A stretch of DNA of 64,000 nt, from positions 62,001 to 126,000 of the forward strand of contig JAJDEI010000026.1 in the NCBI GenBank assembly GCA_029259845.1, read 5' to 3'. The stretch comes from Planctomycetaceae bacterium. GTDB lineage: Bacteria; Planctomycetota; Planctomycetia; Planctomycetales; Planctomycetaceae. Below are positions 7,962 through 16,857 of this stretch, piece by piece. A model generated the notes under the pieces. The model ran no database searches. It was not told where the DNA came from and saw nothing but the letters and a program-made list of their open reading frames with translations. The position numbers and the translations under genes are program-made. Within the stretch, counting starts at the first letter, position 1. Each line of letters starts with the position of its first letter.

Positions 7962-9060
7962 CCTCGTAACCGGGGCGGAGGCCCACATTCAGCAGCAGCC
8001 CGATGGCGATGCACATCGTGAGGAGGCTCGATCCGCCGTAACTCACCAGGGGCAACGTCAGTCCGGTGATCGGCATCAGCCCAACCGTCATGCCCGTGTT
8101 GACGATCAGTTGGGCGGCGAACAGCATCACGATCCCCACCGCCATCAAACGGCCGAACGGCTCCTGTGTCCCGGCAGCGATCATCAGGCCGCGGCCAAAC
8201 AGCAGCAAGTACAGCAGCAGCACACCGAAGGTCCCCGGCAGCCCCCAGCGTTCTCCGATCAGGCAATAGATGAAGTCGGTCCGCGCGGCGGGCAGGTGGT
8301 AGGCGAGCGGATCATCGATCTTCATGCCGGTGACGTCGCTGCCCCACATGCCGCCCAGCGCGAGCACTTGCTTGGACTGGTGCAGATGATACCCATCGCC
8401 CCGCGGCGTGGGACCGGCATCCTGCTGATTGAACAGCGTGGTGATCCGCGACTTCTGCTCGGCACTCATTTGCGTCCACAGCACGGGCATCACCATCGCA
8501 CCCAGCAGGGCGACGGCGACGAGATGCCGCGCGCGGGCCCCGGCGGCGAACAACATGCCGTACAAGACCGGAAAGAACAGCAGCGATGTGCCGAGGTCCG
8601 GCTCGCGCAGAATGAGCAACACCGGCACCAACGTGAGCGCGAACGGGACAATCAGTCCCCGCAGGCGGCGATAGTTCCGGCGATGCATCAGGTAGTGGCT
8701 CAGCGCGATGATGTACGTGAGCTTGGCCAGTTCCGATGGCTGAAAGTCGGCAATGCCGAGCGGAATCCAACGGTGGGCCCCATTACGAGCCGGGCAGAAG
8801 TAGACAACCCCCAACAACAGCAGCGTCGCCACAAACAGCGGGTAACTCCACGGCTTCCAGACGCGGTAGGGGATCCACGTCGCCACCAGCATGGCCAAAA
8901 ACCCGATTGCGATCCACACCAACTGCCGCGACTGCAGGTCCCGCCCGGAAGCGAATTCATCACCGCGGGCAATGCCCCCCAAGCCGGCAATGACGAGCAG
9001 CGCCGCACTCATCACGACCAGCCACGGCATCCGCTGCAGAGATAGAGTCGGCGTCATCAT
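7924..9060 (-). CDS. rodA: RodA/FtsW-type SEDS protein
   Basis: A 378-residue multi-pass membrane protein of the SEDS family, peptidoglycan glycosyltransferases that polymerise lipid II. About ten hydrophobic helices are visible. Conserved blocks are [44 protein letters not shown] (the catalytic Asp position, about residue 260), and the C-terminal [15 protein letters not shown]. The match is better to RodA than to FtsW, but these are hard to separate by eye. The first of two adjacent ATGs is used; MPWLVV at residue 11 is an alternative start. No penicillin-binding partner is adjacent. Its 3' end overlaps the convergent MFS gene. Confidence 0.9.
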   Translation of the reverse strand: MMTPTLSLQRMPWLVVMSAALLVIAGLGGIARGDEFASGRDLQSRQLVWIAIGFLAMLVATWIPYRVWKPWSYPLFVATLLLLGVVYFCPARNGAHRWIPLGIADFQPSELAKLTYIIALSHYLMHRRNYRRLRGLIVPFALTLVPVLLILREPDLGTSLLFFPVLYGMLFAAGARARHLVAVALLGAMVMPVLWTQMSAEQKSRITTLFNQQDAGPTPRGDGYHLHQSKQVLALGGMWGSDVTGMKIDDPLAYHLPAARTDFIYCLIGERWGLPGTFGVLLLYLLLFGRGLMIAAGTQEPFGRLMAVGIVMLFAAQLIVNTGMTVGLMPITGLTLPLVSYGGSSLLTMCIAIGLLLNVGLRPGYEVTGEPFRFRDGE

Positions 9061-9123
9061 GACGGTGCGGATCGGTCTTGGGCCCGTTCAACCGGGGGGC
9101 AGATTTGTCAGGCTTCGAATCGG

Positions 9124-9179
9124 AAGTTGGAGTTCAGCCTTGAGGCTGCGCAGGCAAGCTAAAGCTTGAACTCCAGCTT
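9124..9179 (+). repeat. R1 palindromic repeat, copy 1
   Basis: Imperfect hairpin of the family TTGGAGTTCAGCCTT...AAGCTTGAACTCCAA. The arms are separated by a short GC-rich centre. It lies in the divergent region upstream of rodA and of the next plus-strand gene. Confidence 0.85.
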
Positions 9180-9186
9180 GCGGTTC

Positions 9187-9427
9187 CTGGATTGGCAGAG
9201 CACTCGGCAACCGGGGGGGGTTGTAGTCCATCCGTCGCGTTGCGGGAACAGGGATGTGCGCCCAGTCCGCCGAACCGCCATAACCGTTACAGGTTAGGGA
9301 GCGAAGTTGTGACGCATTCCCGTTGAAATCGACACGAAGCGAACGCCTCAGCCTAGAATAGAGCAGCCACCGTCGGACGCAGACGGAACGGCAGCGTATT
9401 CTTGTGCTCTGCCGATTCCAAAACTTA
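9187..9427. other. Gene-free stretch with inverted ends between two R1 copies
   Basis: GGATTGGCAGAGCA near 9189-9202 reappears inverted as TGCTCTGCCGATTCC at 9411-9425. The enclosed 210 bases show no gene. Together with the flanking R1 copies this forms a nested palindromic block that should hold the promoters for the two divergent genes. Confidence 0.5.
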
Positions 9428-9429
9428 GC

Positions 9430-9481
9430 GTTGGAGTTCAGCCTTGAGGCTGCCAAAGCAAGCTGAAGCTTGAACTCCAAC
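9430..9481 (+). repeat. R1 palindromic repeat, copy 2
   Basis: Same family and orientation as the copy at 9124-9179, with perfect outer arms GTTGGAGTTCA and TGAACTCCAAC. It ends 60 bases before the start of the next gene. Confidence 0.88.
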
Positions 9482-9540
9482 CTCTGAATCAAGGCTTGGC
9501 GACCGGTTCCCTTCCGGCTTTTTCGACGTCTGGGATGACC

Positions 9541-11193
9541 ATGAGCACTGTTGTTACGAATCCGGAGCGCAGCGCCCCATCACCGGGCGCACCGGAACCT
9601 GAAGAGCCGGTCTCAGCAGGCATCGACGGACCGGACCTGAACGTGCTGGAGGACCGGTTCCCGGAGTGGCTCCAGGCGCCCCGCATCCTCGCCCTGTGGA
9701 CGACGGTGATCGGCGTTCTGTATCTCTTTTTGAGTTATCAGCCGCTGTGGCATACCGATCTGTGGGGCCATCTCTCCTACGGACGCTGGATCTGGGAACA
9801 CGGGCGTTTGCCCGAGACCGAACCGCTGATGCCTCTGTCGCGTGGCGTTCCCTTTGTCGACACCGCTTGGCTCGGCCAGGTGCTGGGGTACGGGCTGATT
9901 CGGCAGTTCGGCATCCCCGCGATGCAGATGTTCTACGCGGCGACCATTGCCGGGTCGTTCGCCCTGTTGCTCGCCGCCGTCCTCCGCCGCACGCAGGGGG
10001 CAATGGCAGCCGGTTTTATCGCAATCATCACCTTCGCGGTTGTCGACTATCAGCAACTGTTGATCGTCCGTCCGCAACTGTTCGGACTGGTCGCATTCGT
10101 CGCGCTGTTTACCCTGCTGACGGCGTTTCGCTGGCGGACGGCGTATTGGTTTGTGATTCCCCTGATGTTCACATTGTGGGCCAATCTGCACGGGTCGTTT
10201 ATCGTCGGATTGGGCCTGTTGGCGACCTGCTGTCTGGGCCGCGGGATCGACATCTTCCGTCGCCTGCGAAGCGTGGGAGCGGTGACGGCTGATCCGGTCG
10301 TGCGGCGGCTGTTCGTTCTCACGCAACTGGCGGCCGTCGCCACGCTGATCAACCCTTACGGGCTGGGGCTGTACGCCGAGGTGTTCGCCGTCGCCGGCCA
10401 TCCGAACTTGCAGGATCTCATCGAATGGGATCCGCTCACGCTGCGGATGTCGCAAGGCAAAGCGGCTGCGGCATGTGCGCTGGCGTTGATGTTTGCCTAT
10501 CGCTTCAGTCCTCGCAGGGTGCGGGCGAACGAGGTGCTGTTACTTGTCGGACTGGGGGGCGCGGCTCTGTCGTCCTCCCGCATGATCGTCTGGTGGGCTC
10601 CCGTGGCGTCCTATTATCTGGCGCTGCACGCCGCAGCGATCTTTCGCAGCAACCGCATCGGCGAGCGGCTGACATTTCCTCGCACGGCACCGTCTCCCCG
10701 TAGCGGAAAATGGTCGGTCGTGACCGTCGGACTGGCGTGGATCTTCTTCGCCTACACGCCGTTTGGAATTACGCTGCTGCACGGCTCTCCCAAGACCCCG
10801 GAAGCACAATCGCGGCGGATCGAGACGAGCACGTCGGCCCAGACGCCGCTGGCGGTAGCGGCCTACCTGCATCGGCGGCCGCCACAGGGATTGGTCTTCA
10901 ACACCTACGAATGGGGCGACTATCTCCTCTGGGCCGGGCCGCGCGATCTGCAGTTGTTTGTGGCATCGCATGCCCATCTCATTCCCGAGGAAGTATGGGA
11001 CGATTATCTGTCAATCCTGAACGCCGGCAGCAATTGGGAGAAGAAGCTCGACCAGTACGGGGTGAATGCGGTCGTCATCGACAAAAAAGACCGTGCTTCC
11101 TTTATCAAGGCGCTCAAGGCGAAGGGCGACATGTGGCAGATTGGGTACGAGGATAACCGGGCGGTTGTGCTTACGCGGAAAGAGCCGATCTGA
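9541..11193 (+). CDS. Multi-pass membrane protein, planctomycete type, unknown function
   Basis: A 550-residue protein with a Pro/Glu-rich cytoplasmic N-terminus (residues 1-45), then about ten hydrophobic helices up to roughly residue 430, and a soluble C-terminal domain of about 120 residues. The layout of membrane helices with an early acidic loop (LWHTDLWGHLSYGRWI) and a soluble tail resembles GT-C-fold glycosyltransferases or related planctomycete membrane proteins. I cannot assign a reaction. The tail contains FNTYEWGDYLLWAGP and ends in QIGYEDNRAVVL, a pattern I associate with hypothetical proteins of this phylum. The ATG at 9541 was preferred for GGGA just upstream; 9535 also begins with ATG. 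The next gene follows on the same strand after 79 bases. Confidence 0.75.
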   Translation: MSTVVTNPERSAPSPGAPEPEEPVSAGIDGPDLNVLEDRFPEWLQAPRILALWTTVIGVLYLFLSYQPLWHTDLWGHLSYGRWIWEHGRLPETEPLMPLSRGVPFVDTAWLGQVLGYGLIRQFGIPAMQMFYAATIAGSFALLLAAVLRRTQGAMAAGFIAIITFAVVDYQQLLIVRPQLFGLVAFVALFTLLTAFRWRTAYWFVIPLMFTLWANLHGSFIVGLGLLATCCLGRGIDIFRRLRSVGAVTADPVVRRLFVLTQLAAVATLINPYGLGLYAEVFAVAGHPNLQDLIEWDPLTLRMSQGKAAAACALALMFAYRFSPRRVRANEVLLLVGLGGAALSSSRMIVWWAPVASYYLALHAAAIFRSNRIGERLTFPRTAPSPRSGKWSVVTVGLAWIFFAYTPFGITLLHGSPKTPEAQSRRIETSTSAQTPLAVAAYLHRRPPQGLVFNTYEWGDYLLWAGPRDLQLFVASHAHLIPEEVWDDYLSILNAGSNWEKKLDQYGVNAVVIDKKDRASFIKALKAKGDMWQIGYEDNRAVVLTRKEPI

Positions 11194-11272
11194 GAGGCTG
11201 CTTTTCGTTCGTTGTTCCCACGGGGTGTGACCCGTGGGCTTCTGGGGGGTTGATCCATTGAGTCACGCAGCC

Positions 11273-12544
11273 ATGTCCCGATCGTTTCCGTGGAAGATGT
11301 TCGTCGCTTTGCAGGCCGGCGTGTTGGCGGCGTTTGGAGCTGCCTATGCGGTGAGCGGGCCGCGATCGCGGGATCTCACCAAGCAGGAACTGTGGGGACG
11401 CGAGCCGTTCACTCCGATCACGGTTGCTCGTTCCGAGCCGTTGGTCGTCGAGCCGCTGTACGACCGTCCGGATTTTGTGAGCGATGCGGAACTGGCAGCC
11501 GTGTTAGAGCGGGTGGTGCCGCGATTTCAGCATCGGCGGACAAAACCCAACTTCGTCGAGCACGCCGTCCGCATGTGGGGGGTCAAGGCAAAATTTGACG
11601 ACCCGCAGGCGATGTCGGGCCGGGAACTGTCGGAGTTTCTGACCGATCACGCCCGCTATGCCGCCTCCTGGGGAAGCACGGCCGCCCCGCTGGTCGAAGA
11701 CCGCAAAACTGGTCTCGCCATTCGTTGGGGAACCGAGAGCGGTGCGTCCGTGCACCACGATCATTGGCTCGCCAGTCTCACAGAAGGGGGCGTCCACCGG
11801 GACACACCCGTTTACGGACCGGCCCGCCGCGGAACGACCATCAACGACGTCCTCCAGGAATCGCTTTGCGATTTCCGTCTCGACGAACGCGAAACCGAAT
11901 GGACGGCGATGGCGTTCGGACTATGGTTGCCCCCGTACCGCGAATGGACCGGTTCGGAGGGACGGCGGTACTCCTTCGATCTTCTCGCACAGCGGCTGAT
12001 GCGCGGCCAGAAACAGCTCGGCGTGTGCAGCGGCACCCATCGCGTCTACTCGCTCATGCTGCTGATCCGGCTTGACGACGAATTCGACATCCTTTCCGAC
12101 GCATCCCGGGCGGAGTCTTACGGATACCTGGAGCGGGTTCGCGATCTGATTACGGCCTCGCAATGGGAGGACGGCCGTTGGCCCTCCAACTGGCCGGATG
12201 GGGCGAAAGCCGCCTCACAGCCGATTGACGAAGAACTGTTCAAACAGGTCATCGCGACGGGACATCACCTCGAATGGTTGGCCATTGCCCCACGCGAACT
12301 GCATCCGCCTGACAACCAAATCCGAAAAGCGGCCCGCTGGATCATCGACACCACGACCGGCAAAACGGCTGCGGACATCCTCCCGCACTACACGTTCTAC
12401 AGTCACGTGGGCAACGCGCTGGCGTTGTGGCGAAACACGCACCCGGCGACCTTCTGGCAGCAGTGGCGGGCCACGCATCCCTACGAACCGACCCCGGACA
12501 ATACGGTCAAGCGGGATGAGGTCGTCGGACGTGACGAACGGTGA
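11273..12544 (+). CDS. Conserved hypothetical exported protein
   Basis: A 423-residue protein with an N-terminal hydrophobic segment (about residues 6-27, MFVALQAGVLAAFGAAYAV) that should act as a signal peptide or anchor. The rest is soluble and largely helical. A region around residues 250-360 (GVCSGTHRVYSLMLLIRLD, QWEDGRWPSNWP, GHHLEWLAIAP) resembles the alpha-toroid repeats of terpenoid-cyclase-like and prenyltransferase-like proteins, but no catalytic motif is recognised. A GTG at 11234 is an alternative start; the ATG at 11273 places the hydrophobic segment at the N-terminus. It probably forms a pair with the upstream membrane protein. Confidence 0.75.
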   Translation: MSRSFPWKMFVALQAGVLAAFGAAYAVSGPRSRDLTKQELWGREPFTPITVARSEPLVVEPLYDRPDFVSDAELAAVLERVVPRFQHRRTKPNFVEHAVRMWGVKAKFDDPQAMSGRELSEFLTDHARYAASWGSTAAPLVEDRKTGLAIRWGTESGASVHHDHWLASLTEGGVHRDTPVYGPARRGTTINDVLQESLCDFRLDERETEWTAMAFGLWLPPYREWTGSEGRRYSFDLLAQRLMRGQKQLGVCSGTHRVYSLMLLIRLDDEFDILSDASRAESYGYLERVRDLITASQWEDGRWPSNWPDGAKAASQPIDEELFKQVIATGHHLEWLAIAPRELHPPDNQIRKAARWIIDTTTGKTAADILPHYTFYSHVGNALALWRNTHPATFWQQWRATHPYEPTPDNTVKRDEVVGRDER

Positions 12545-12604
12545 TGAGAGGCCTGTCCGTTGAGGCCCCGTAGGAAACAGACCGCCACCCGGTGAGCGAT
12601 TTTC

Positions 12605-12656
12605 GTTGGACTTCAAGCTTTAGCTTGCCTGGGCCGCCTCAAGGCTGAACTCCAAC
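12605..12656 (-). repeat. R1 palindromic repeat, copy 3 (inverted)
   Basis: The R1 hairpin in reverse orientation, between the 3' ends of two convergent genes. It could serve as a bidirectional terminator, though no T-tract is present. Confidence 0.85.
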
Positions 12657-12683
12657 GTGCAAACCGCCGGCAACGGTGACGTT

Positions 12684-13640
12684 TCAAGCGTCTGCCGAAC
12701 CGTGACGTGGGGCGTCGGCGGTCTTGCGCTGCTCAACCCCGGATTCGTCCTCATGGGCGAAGTGGGGACCGGAGAGGAATTGTTCCTGGGTGTGCCGTTC
12801 GATGCGGACGATCTGATCTCCGAGCACTTGAATGCGGCGGGAGACTTCGTGCGTCGTCTGTTCCATGCCGCCGGAGACGAGCGTGACCACCCCGAGGAAC
12901 AACAGCATTTGCCCGGCGGTCGCCAACAGCCAACCGGTGGGCGTGTAGTTGTCCGGTCCGCCAAAATAACCCCACAGCACCATCACGGTGCCGACGGTCA
13001 ACAGCCCGATCCCGCCATAGGCGAGGATTTGTCCCCACAGGGACTCGCCGCGTCCGGGTGCCTTTTTGCCATCAAAGGCCGATGCGATGTTGAAGTGGGG
13101 AGCTGGTGTGTGCGCGTGGGAGCTGTCCAACCGGGTCTGGGGAGCCGGTTGCGGGGCTCGTCGCGGATGAGGAGCCGGGACCGGGGCTTCGCTACCGGTT
13201 TTGGGAGTGTGCTGACTGTCGAGCCGGTATTTCGGTCGGCTGGTTCGCTGCGGTTTTGGTTTCGTCACAGGGGCCTGTCCGTCCGTTGGTGACAATTCGG
13301 CAGCGGGAACTGTGGGGGGATCGCCCCGGGCCTCATCCCTGAGGGCGGGGGCTTCGGCGAGCGCATCAATGGACGGCGGCGCCTCCGGGGTCGGGGTCGG
13401 GGTCGGGGTCGACACGGGCGACGCTTGAGGCGACGTCGGAACGTGCCTCAGCGGCAGGTCCGGGTCGAGGAGTTCCTCTGTCGACCAGCGTTCCAGCAGG
13501 TCGCGAACCTCGCGCGTCTTGGGGTGCAGGCTGAGCGACCTGACGCTGCTCACTTCCCTGCCGCAGGAAACACATTGCAGAATTTGCCCGTCAGCAGAGA
13601 GTTCGCCCGCAACATCTGTCTGGCATCCAGCACACCACAT
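12684..13640 (-). CDS. Zinc-ribbon membrane protein, planctomycete type
   Basis: A 318-residue protein. The N-terminus is a zinc ribbon (MWCAGCQTDVAGE followed by QCVSCGRE, two CxxC knuckles). A long Pro/Thr-rich linker (about residues 70-190) contains a (TP) run. Two transmembrane helices follow (ILAYGGIGLLTVGTVMVLWGYF and WLLATAGQMLLFLGVVTLVSG), then a short cytoplasmic helix. The ATG at 13640 is supported by GAGGA nine bases upstream; the frame continues upstream only through repeat DNA. The low-complexity TPTPTPTPE segment is a slippage-prone GGGGTC repeat. The function is unknown; a scaffold or sensor role is conceivable. Confidence 0.8.
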   Translation of the reverse strand: MWCAGCQTDVAGELSADGQILQCVSCGREVSSVRSLSLHPKTREVRDLLERWSTEELLDPDLPLRHVPTSPQASPVSTPTPTPTPEAPPSIDALAEAPALRDEARGDPPTVPAAELSPTDGQAPVTKPKPQRTSRPKYRLDSQHTPKTGSEAPVPAPHPRRAPQPAPQTRLDSSHAHTPAPHFNIASAFDGKKAPGRGESLWGQILAYGGIGLLTVGTVMVLWGYFGGPDNYTPTGWLLATAGQMLLFLGVVTLVSGGMEQTTHEVSRRIQVLGDQIVRIERHTQEQFLSGPHFAHEDESGVEQRKTADAPRHGSADA

Positions 13641-13754
13641 CCGTGTTTTCCTCAGCGTTCCGTCTTGGAACGTGTATGGCCCACGATCGTCGTGACAGTG
13701 GACTCGGGGGGCGAAATCTATGACAAGTCCCGGAGTTGTGGCAAGACCGGTCTG

Positions 13755-13947
13755 GGTGAGTGGCCGAGTGGTAAATGACAAAGTGGTGGAGGTTGGGTCA
13801 GCCGCGGGGCAGATTTCCAATCTGTCGCCGGCGCGGTCACTCGGGCAGGTTGGAGACCTGCTGAACGTGCCCCCTGGCTCCTCCGCCCATTTCCCATTTC
13901 CCATCTCCAATTTCCCACTTTGCCACTTCAAGGCTTTGCCACTCGCG
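13755..13947. repeat. Composite palindromic block with R11 and a heptamer array
   Basis: The outer parts are roughly inverted: CGAGTGGTAAATGACAAAGTG (13763-13783) against CCACTTTGCCAC...GCCACTCG (13916-13947). Inside are two R11 palindromes, GGCAGATTTCCAATCTG (13808-13824) and GGGCAGGTTGGAGACCTGC (13843-13861), and five 7-base units of the type CCCATTT (13886-13920). The block fills the divergent gap 13641-14011 upstream of the ketosynthase gene. Confidence 0.65.
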
Positions 13948-14011
13948 ACCCGCTTGCTCTGCTTTTCGGCACTGACTACGCTGCTGGTAACGTCTCCCCA
14001 GGTAGTCTGCG

Positions 14012-15283
14012 ATGCTCGATGCCCTCAACGATCCCCACCGAATCGTGATCACCGGCGTGGGGTTGGCCGCGCCTAACGGCAATGACCTCAGCGAGTTCCG
14101 CCAAAGCTTGTTGGGTGGCCGGTCGGGAGTCGTCAATTTTGAGACCCGCTACATCGGCAAAGTGCTGGCGGGTGTCTGCAATTTTGACGAATTCCGATAT
14201 CAAAAACGGAAAGAACGCCGCCGCGGCACGCGGGCCGGGTCGATCTCGATCTATTGTGCCAATGAGGCGGTTCGAGACTCCGGCCTCGATTGGGACAACG
14301 TGCGCCGCGACCGGGTGGGCGTCTACTTGGGCATCACGGAGCACGGCAACGTCGAGACGGAGAACGAAATCTACGAGATTTCGCAGTTCGACTATGACAC
14401 GACCTGCTGGTCGCATCACCATAATCCACGCACGGTTGCGAACAATCCGGCCGGTGAGGTGACGCTCAATCTGCGGATCACCGGCCCCCATTTGACGTTG
14501 GGGGCCGCCTGTGCTGCCGGGAACGCGGGCTTCATTCAGGCGGCGCAGATGTTGCGGCTGAACGAGGTGGACATCGCAGTCGCCGGCGGCGTCTCGGAAA
14601 GCATTCACACGTTCGGCATTTTTGCCAGCTTCGCCAGCCAGGGGGCTTTAGCCGTTCATGATGATCCGACGAAGGCGTGCCGGCCGTTCGACGCTGATCG
14701 CTGTGGGATCGTTGTCGCTGAGGGCGGGGCCATCTGCACGCTCGAACGGTTGCCGGACGCACTGGCCCGGAACGCGAGCATCTACGGCGAGATCGTGGGC
14801 CATGCGATGAACTCGGATGCTTCGGATTTCGTGCTTCCCAACGCATCCCGTCAGGTGGAATGCATGCGGCTGGCCCTTGCACGGGCCGACATGCAGCCGG
14901 AGGACATGGACATCGTGAGCAGCCATGCCACCGCGACCGAACAGGGAGACATTGAGGAGTCCCGGGCGCTGCAGGCCGTATTCGCGGAGCATCCCGATGT
15001 GGCGGTCAATAACACCAAGAGCTTCATCGGCCACGCGATGGGGGCTGCCGGGGCCCTGGAGATGCTGGGGAATGTGCCTGCCTTTGAAGACGGGATCGCT
15101 CACGCTACAATCAATCTCGATCATCCGGACCCCTGCTGCGCCTTTCCTCAACTCGTGGCGAATGAGCCGCGACCGTTGGAGAGGGCGGAGTGCATTCTGA
15201 ACAACTCGTTCGGCATGCTGGGGATCAATTCGGTGCTGATCGTCCGCAAATTCCCGGCGGAGCACGGGGGTCTGTACGCATAA
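14012..15283 (+). CDS. Beta-ketoacyl-ACP synthase (KAS II/FabF-like)
   Basis: A 423-residue condensing enzyme that would join an acyl group to malonyl-ACP with loss of CO2. The thiolase-fold motifs are present: the nucleophile Cys167 in GAACAAGNAGF, His305 in SSHATATEQGD, and Lys336 and His341 in NNTKSFIGHAMGAAG. The active-site surroundings differ from ordinary FabF (TACATG and HGTST replaced by GAACAAG and HATAT). This suggests a specialised ketosynthase rather than the housekeeping enzyme. An ACP gene lies 165 bases downstream, and a phosphodiesterase and a CrtI-like oxidoreductase follow. The start ATG is preceded by no strong Shine-Dalgarno site, but it places RIVITGVGLAAPNG at the normal position. 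Confidence 0.92.
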   Translation: MLDALNDPHRIVITGVGLAAPNGNDLSEFRQSLLGGRSGVVNFETRYIGKVLAGVCNFDEFRYQKRKERRRGTRAGSISIYCANEAVRDSGLDWDNVRRDRVGVYLGITEHGNVETENEIYEISQFDYDTTCWSHHHNPRTVANNPAGEVTLNLRITGPHLTLGAACAAGNAGFIQAAQMLRLNEVDIAVAGGVSESIHTFGIFASFASQGALAVHDDPTKACRPFDADRCGIVVAEGGAICTLERLPDALARNASIYGEIVGHAMNSDASDFVLPNASRQVECMRLALARADMQPEDMDIVSSHATATEQGDIEESRALQAVFAEHPDVAVNNTKSFIGHAMGAAGALEMLGNVPAFEDGIAHATINLDHPDPCCAFPQLVANEPRPLERAECILNNSFGMLGINSVLIVRKFPAEHGGLYA

Positions 15284-15340
15284 GCGGGGACCGCCCTGCT
15301 GTCGCTGGCGGTATCGGCCTCCCGATCCGCCGATTGTTCC

Positions 15341-15404
15341 GGCTGGAGACCGTGCCGCTTGAAGACCGTTCCGGCTGAAGACTGTGCCCCCTGAAGATTG
15401 CGAC
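15341..15404 (+). repeat. Four 16-bp tandem repeats between KS and ACP genes
   Basis: Units are 15341-15356 (GGCTGGAGACCGTGCC), 15357-15372, 15373-15388 and 15389-15404. Each contains a (G/T)GAAGA-like core. A fifth, decayed unit may follow. They lie in the leader of the ACP gene. Confidence 0.8.
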
Positions 15405-15448
15405 CGGTGAGAACGACCCGGTCCCCAGAAGTTGATGGAGAAGTGTGA

Positions 15449-15712
15449 ATGGCCCCGCCTGATATTCGCCAGGTTGTTCTTGATATCCTGGAACGTATTG
15501 CCCCCGATGAGGACCTGAGCGACCTCGACGACAGTTCCCCGTTCCGCGAACAGATGGAACTGGACAGCATGGATTTTCTGGACATCGTGATGGAGCTGCG
15601 CAAGCAGTACCGCATCCAGATACCCGAGGACGAATACGAGCAACTGATCTCGATGGACTCGACGGTCAACTACCTCATCCCCAAACTCGCGGATACGCCT
15701 GCCGCAGTTTAA
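15449..15712 (+). CDS. Acyl carrier protein
   Basis: An 87-residue acidic four-helix carrier protein. The attachment Ser40 sits in LDSMDFLDIV, where 4'-phosphopantetheine would be added by a phosphopantetheinyl transferase encoded elsewhere. The motif is DSMD rather than the DSLD of housekeeping AcpP, and the third-helix region (IPEDEYEQLISMDSTVNYL) is typical of ACPs of secondary or specialised systems. It is the natural partner of the ketosynthase upstream. A GATGGAGAAGTG stretch before the ATG provides a weak ribosome binding site. Confidence 0.93.
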   Translation: MAPPDIRQVVLDILERIAPDEDLSDLDDSSPFREQMELDSMDFLDIVMELRKQYRIQIPEDEYEQLISMDSTVNYLIPKLADTPAAV

Positions 15713-15728
15713 GACGGAAGGCACGCTC

Positions 15729-16619
15729 ATGGATTGGGTTCCAGTCCTCGTTGCTTGGAAGAATCCGGTGTGCTGCCAACCGGTTTCTGGCCGGAGAGTC
15801 GCTGGATTATTCCAGGGAGCGATGATCGGCTGCTTTCTCTGCCTGACGGCGTTTCGCCCTTTGGCTGCCGCGCCGCCGGCAAGACCTGTTCTCGTTATCG
15901 CTCACCGCGGAGCGCACCAGCAACATCCCGAGAACAGTCTTCCGGCCATTCGTGCCGCCGCCAAGCTCGGATGCGACTACGTGGAGGTCGACGTTCGTAT
16001 GACGCGGGACGGCAAATTGGTTTTGATGCATGACTCGACCGTTGACCGAACGACGCGCGGCAGCGGAAAGGTCCGAGACATGGCTCTCTCGGATGTACGC
16101 GAGTTGAGGTTCTCGGGTTTGGCGACTGACGACACGGTGCCGACATTCGATGAGGCCGTCGCAGCGTGCAAGTCAGCGGGGATCGGAGTGTATGTCGACC
16201 ACAAGGTGGCTTCTCCGGACTCGGTTGCGAAAGTCCTCGCCACGGTCGACAAACATGGGATGCGGAACCGCATCGTCGTGTACAGTTCGAACCAAATCTT
16301 GCATGAGTACAAGCGTCTGAGTTCCGACGTCTGGATCATGCCCCCCCACCCACGCTCATCTGAGGCGATCCGCGAAATTGCTGTTGGATTGAAACCGGAG
16401 ACCCTCGACGGGAACCTCAGAGATTGGACCGACGAAGAGGTGCAAGCCGCCCACTCCGTCGGAATCCAGGTGTGGGTCGACAACCTGGGAAAACATGACA
16501 ATCCGGTGGGCTTTCAAAAGGCGGTCGACATGGATGTTGACGCGATTCAAACCGATCACCCGCTGCAATTGATTGAGTTTCTGGCATTACAGGCGCGGCG
16601 GAAGATCGATGACAACTGA
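15729..16619 (+). CDS. Glycerophosphodiester phosphodiesterase (exported)
   Basis: A 296-residue GDPD-family enzyme that hydrolyses deacylated phospholipids to sn-glycerol-3-phosphate and an alcohol. The catalytic set is intact: AHRGA with His59, EVDV with Glu86 and Asp88, and MHDSTVDRTT with His101. A hydrophobic stretch at about residues 25-47 ending PLAAA suggests a signal peptide, so it probably acts outside the cytoplasmic membrane. GGAAGG lies eight bases before the ATG, which follows the ACP stop by 16 bases. The two genes are therefore likely co-transcribed, placing this enzyme in the lipid-type cluster. Confidence 0.9.
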   Translation: MDWVPVLVAWKNPVCCQPVSGRRVAGLFQGAMIGCFLCLTAFRPLAAAPPARPVLVIAHRGAHQQHPENSLPAIRAAAKLGCDYVEVDVRMTRDGKLVLMHDSTVDRTTRGSGKVRDMALSDVRELRFSGLATDDTVPTFDEAVAACKSAGIGVYVDHKVASPDSVAKVLATVDKHGMRNRIVVYSSNQILHEYKRLSSDVWIMPPHPRSSEAIREIAVGLKPETLDGNLRDWTDEEVQAAHSVGIQVWVDNLGKHDNPVGFQKAVDMDVDAIQTDHPLQLIEFLALQARRKIDDN

Positions 16620-16857
16620 TCAAAACAGATGGCCCTGAAAAACTCCTTGACCGGTGCAACGTGAATCGCGTTTTGAGGGATGAGCGAGTTTTCGGGAATC
16701 CGACAAGGGACGCGCGGCCTGCTGAAAGACTCCGATCGGCGCGTCACTGGGCCGCGGATCGCGGAGCGATGGCACACGTTTCCCAACGTGCGTCAAGCGT
16801 CTTGTTTCGCCGGATTGTTTGTTCGTTGAGGCGTGCCAGGCTCGGTTGTCCGTCGCT

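Noticed and set aside
7930-9045. A 382-codon plus-strand open frame opposite the rodA-like gene
   Set aside because: Its product is Gln/His/Arg-rich with no recognisable fold and mirrors the strongly supported SEDS protein.
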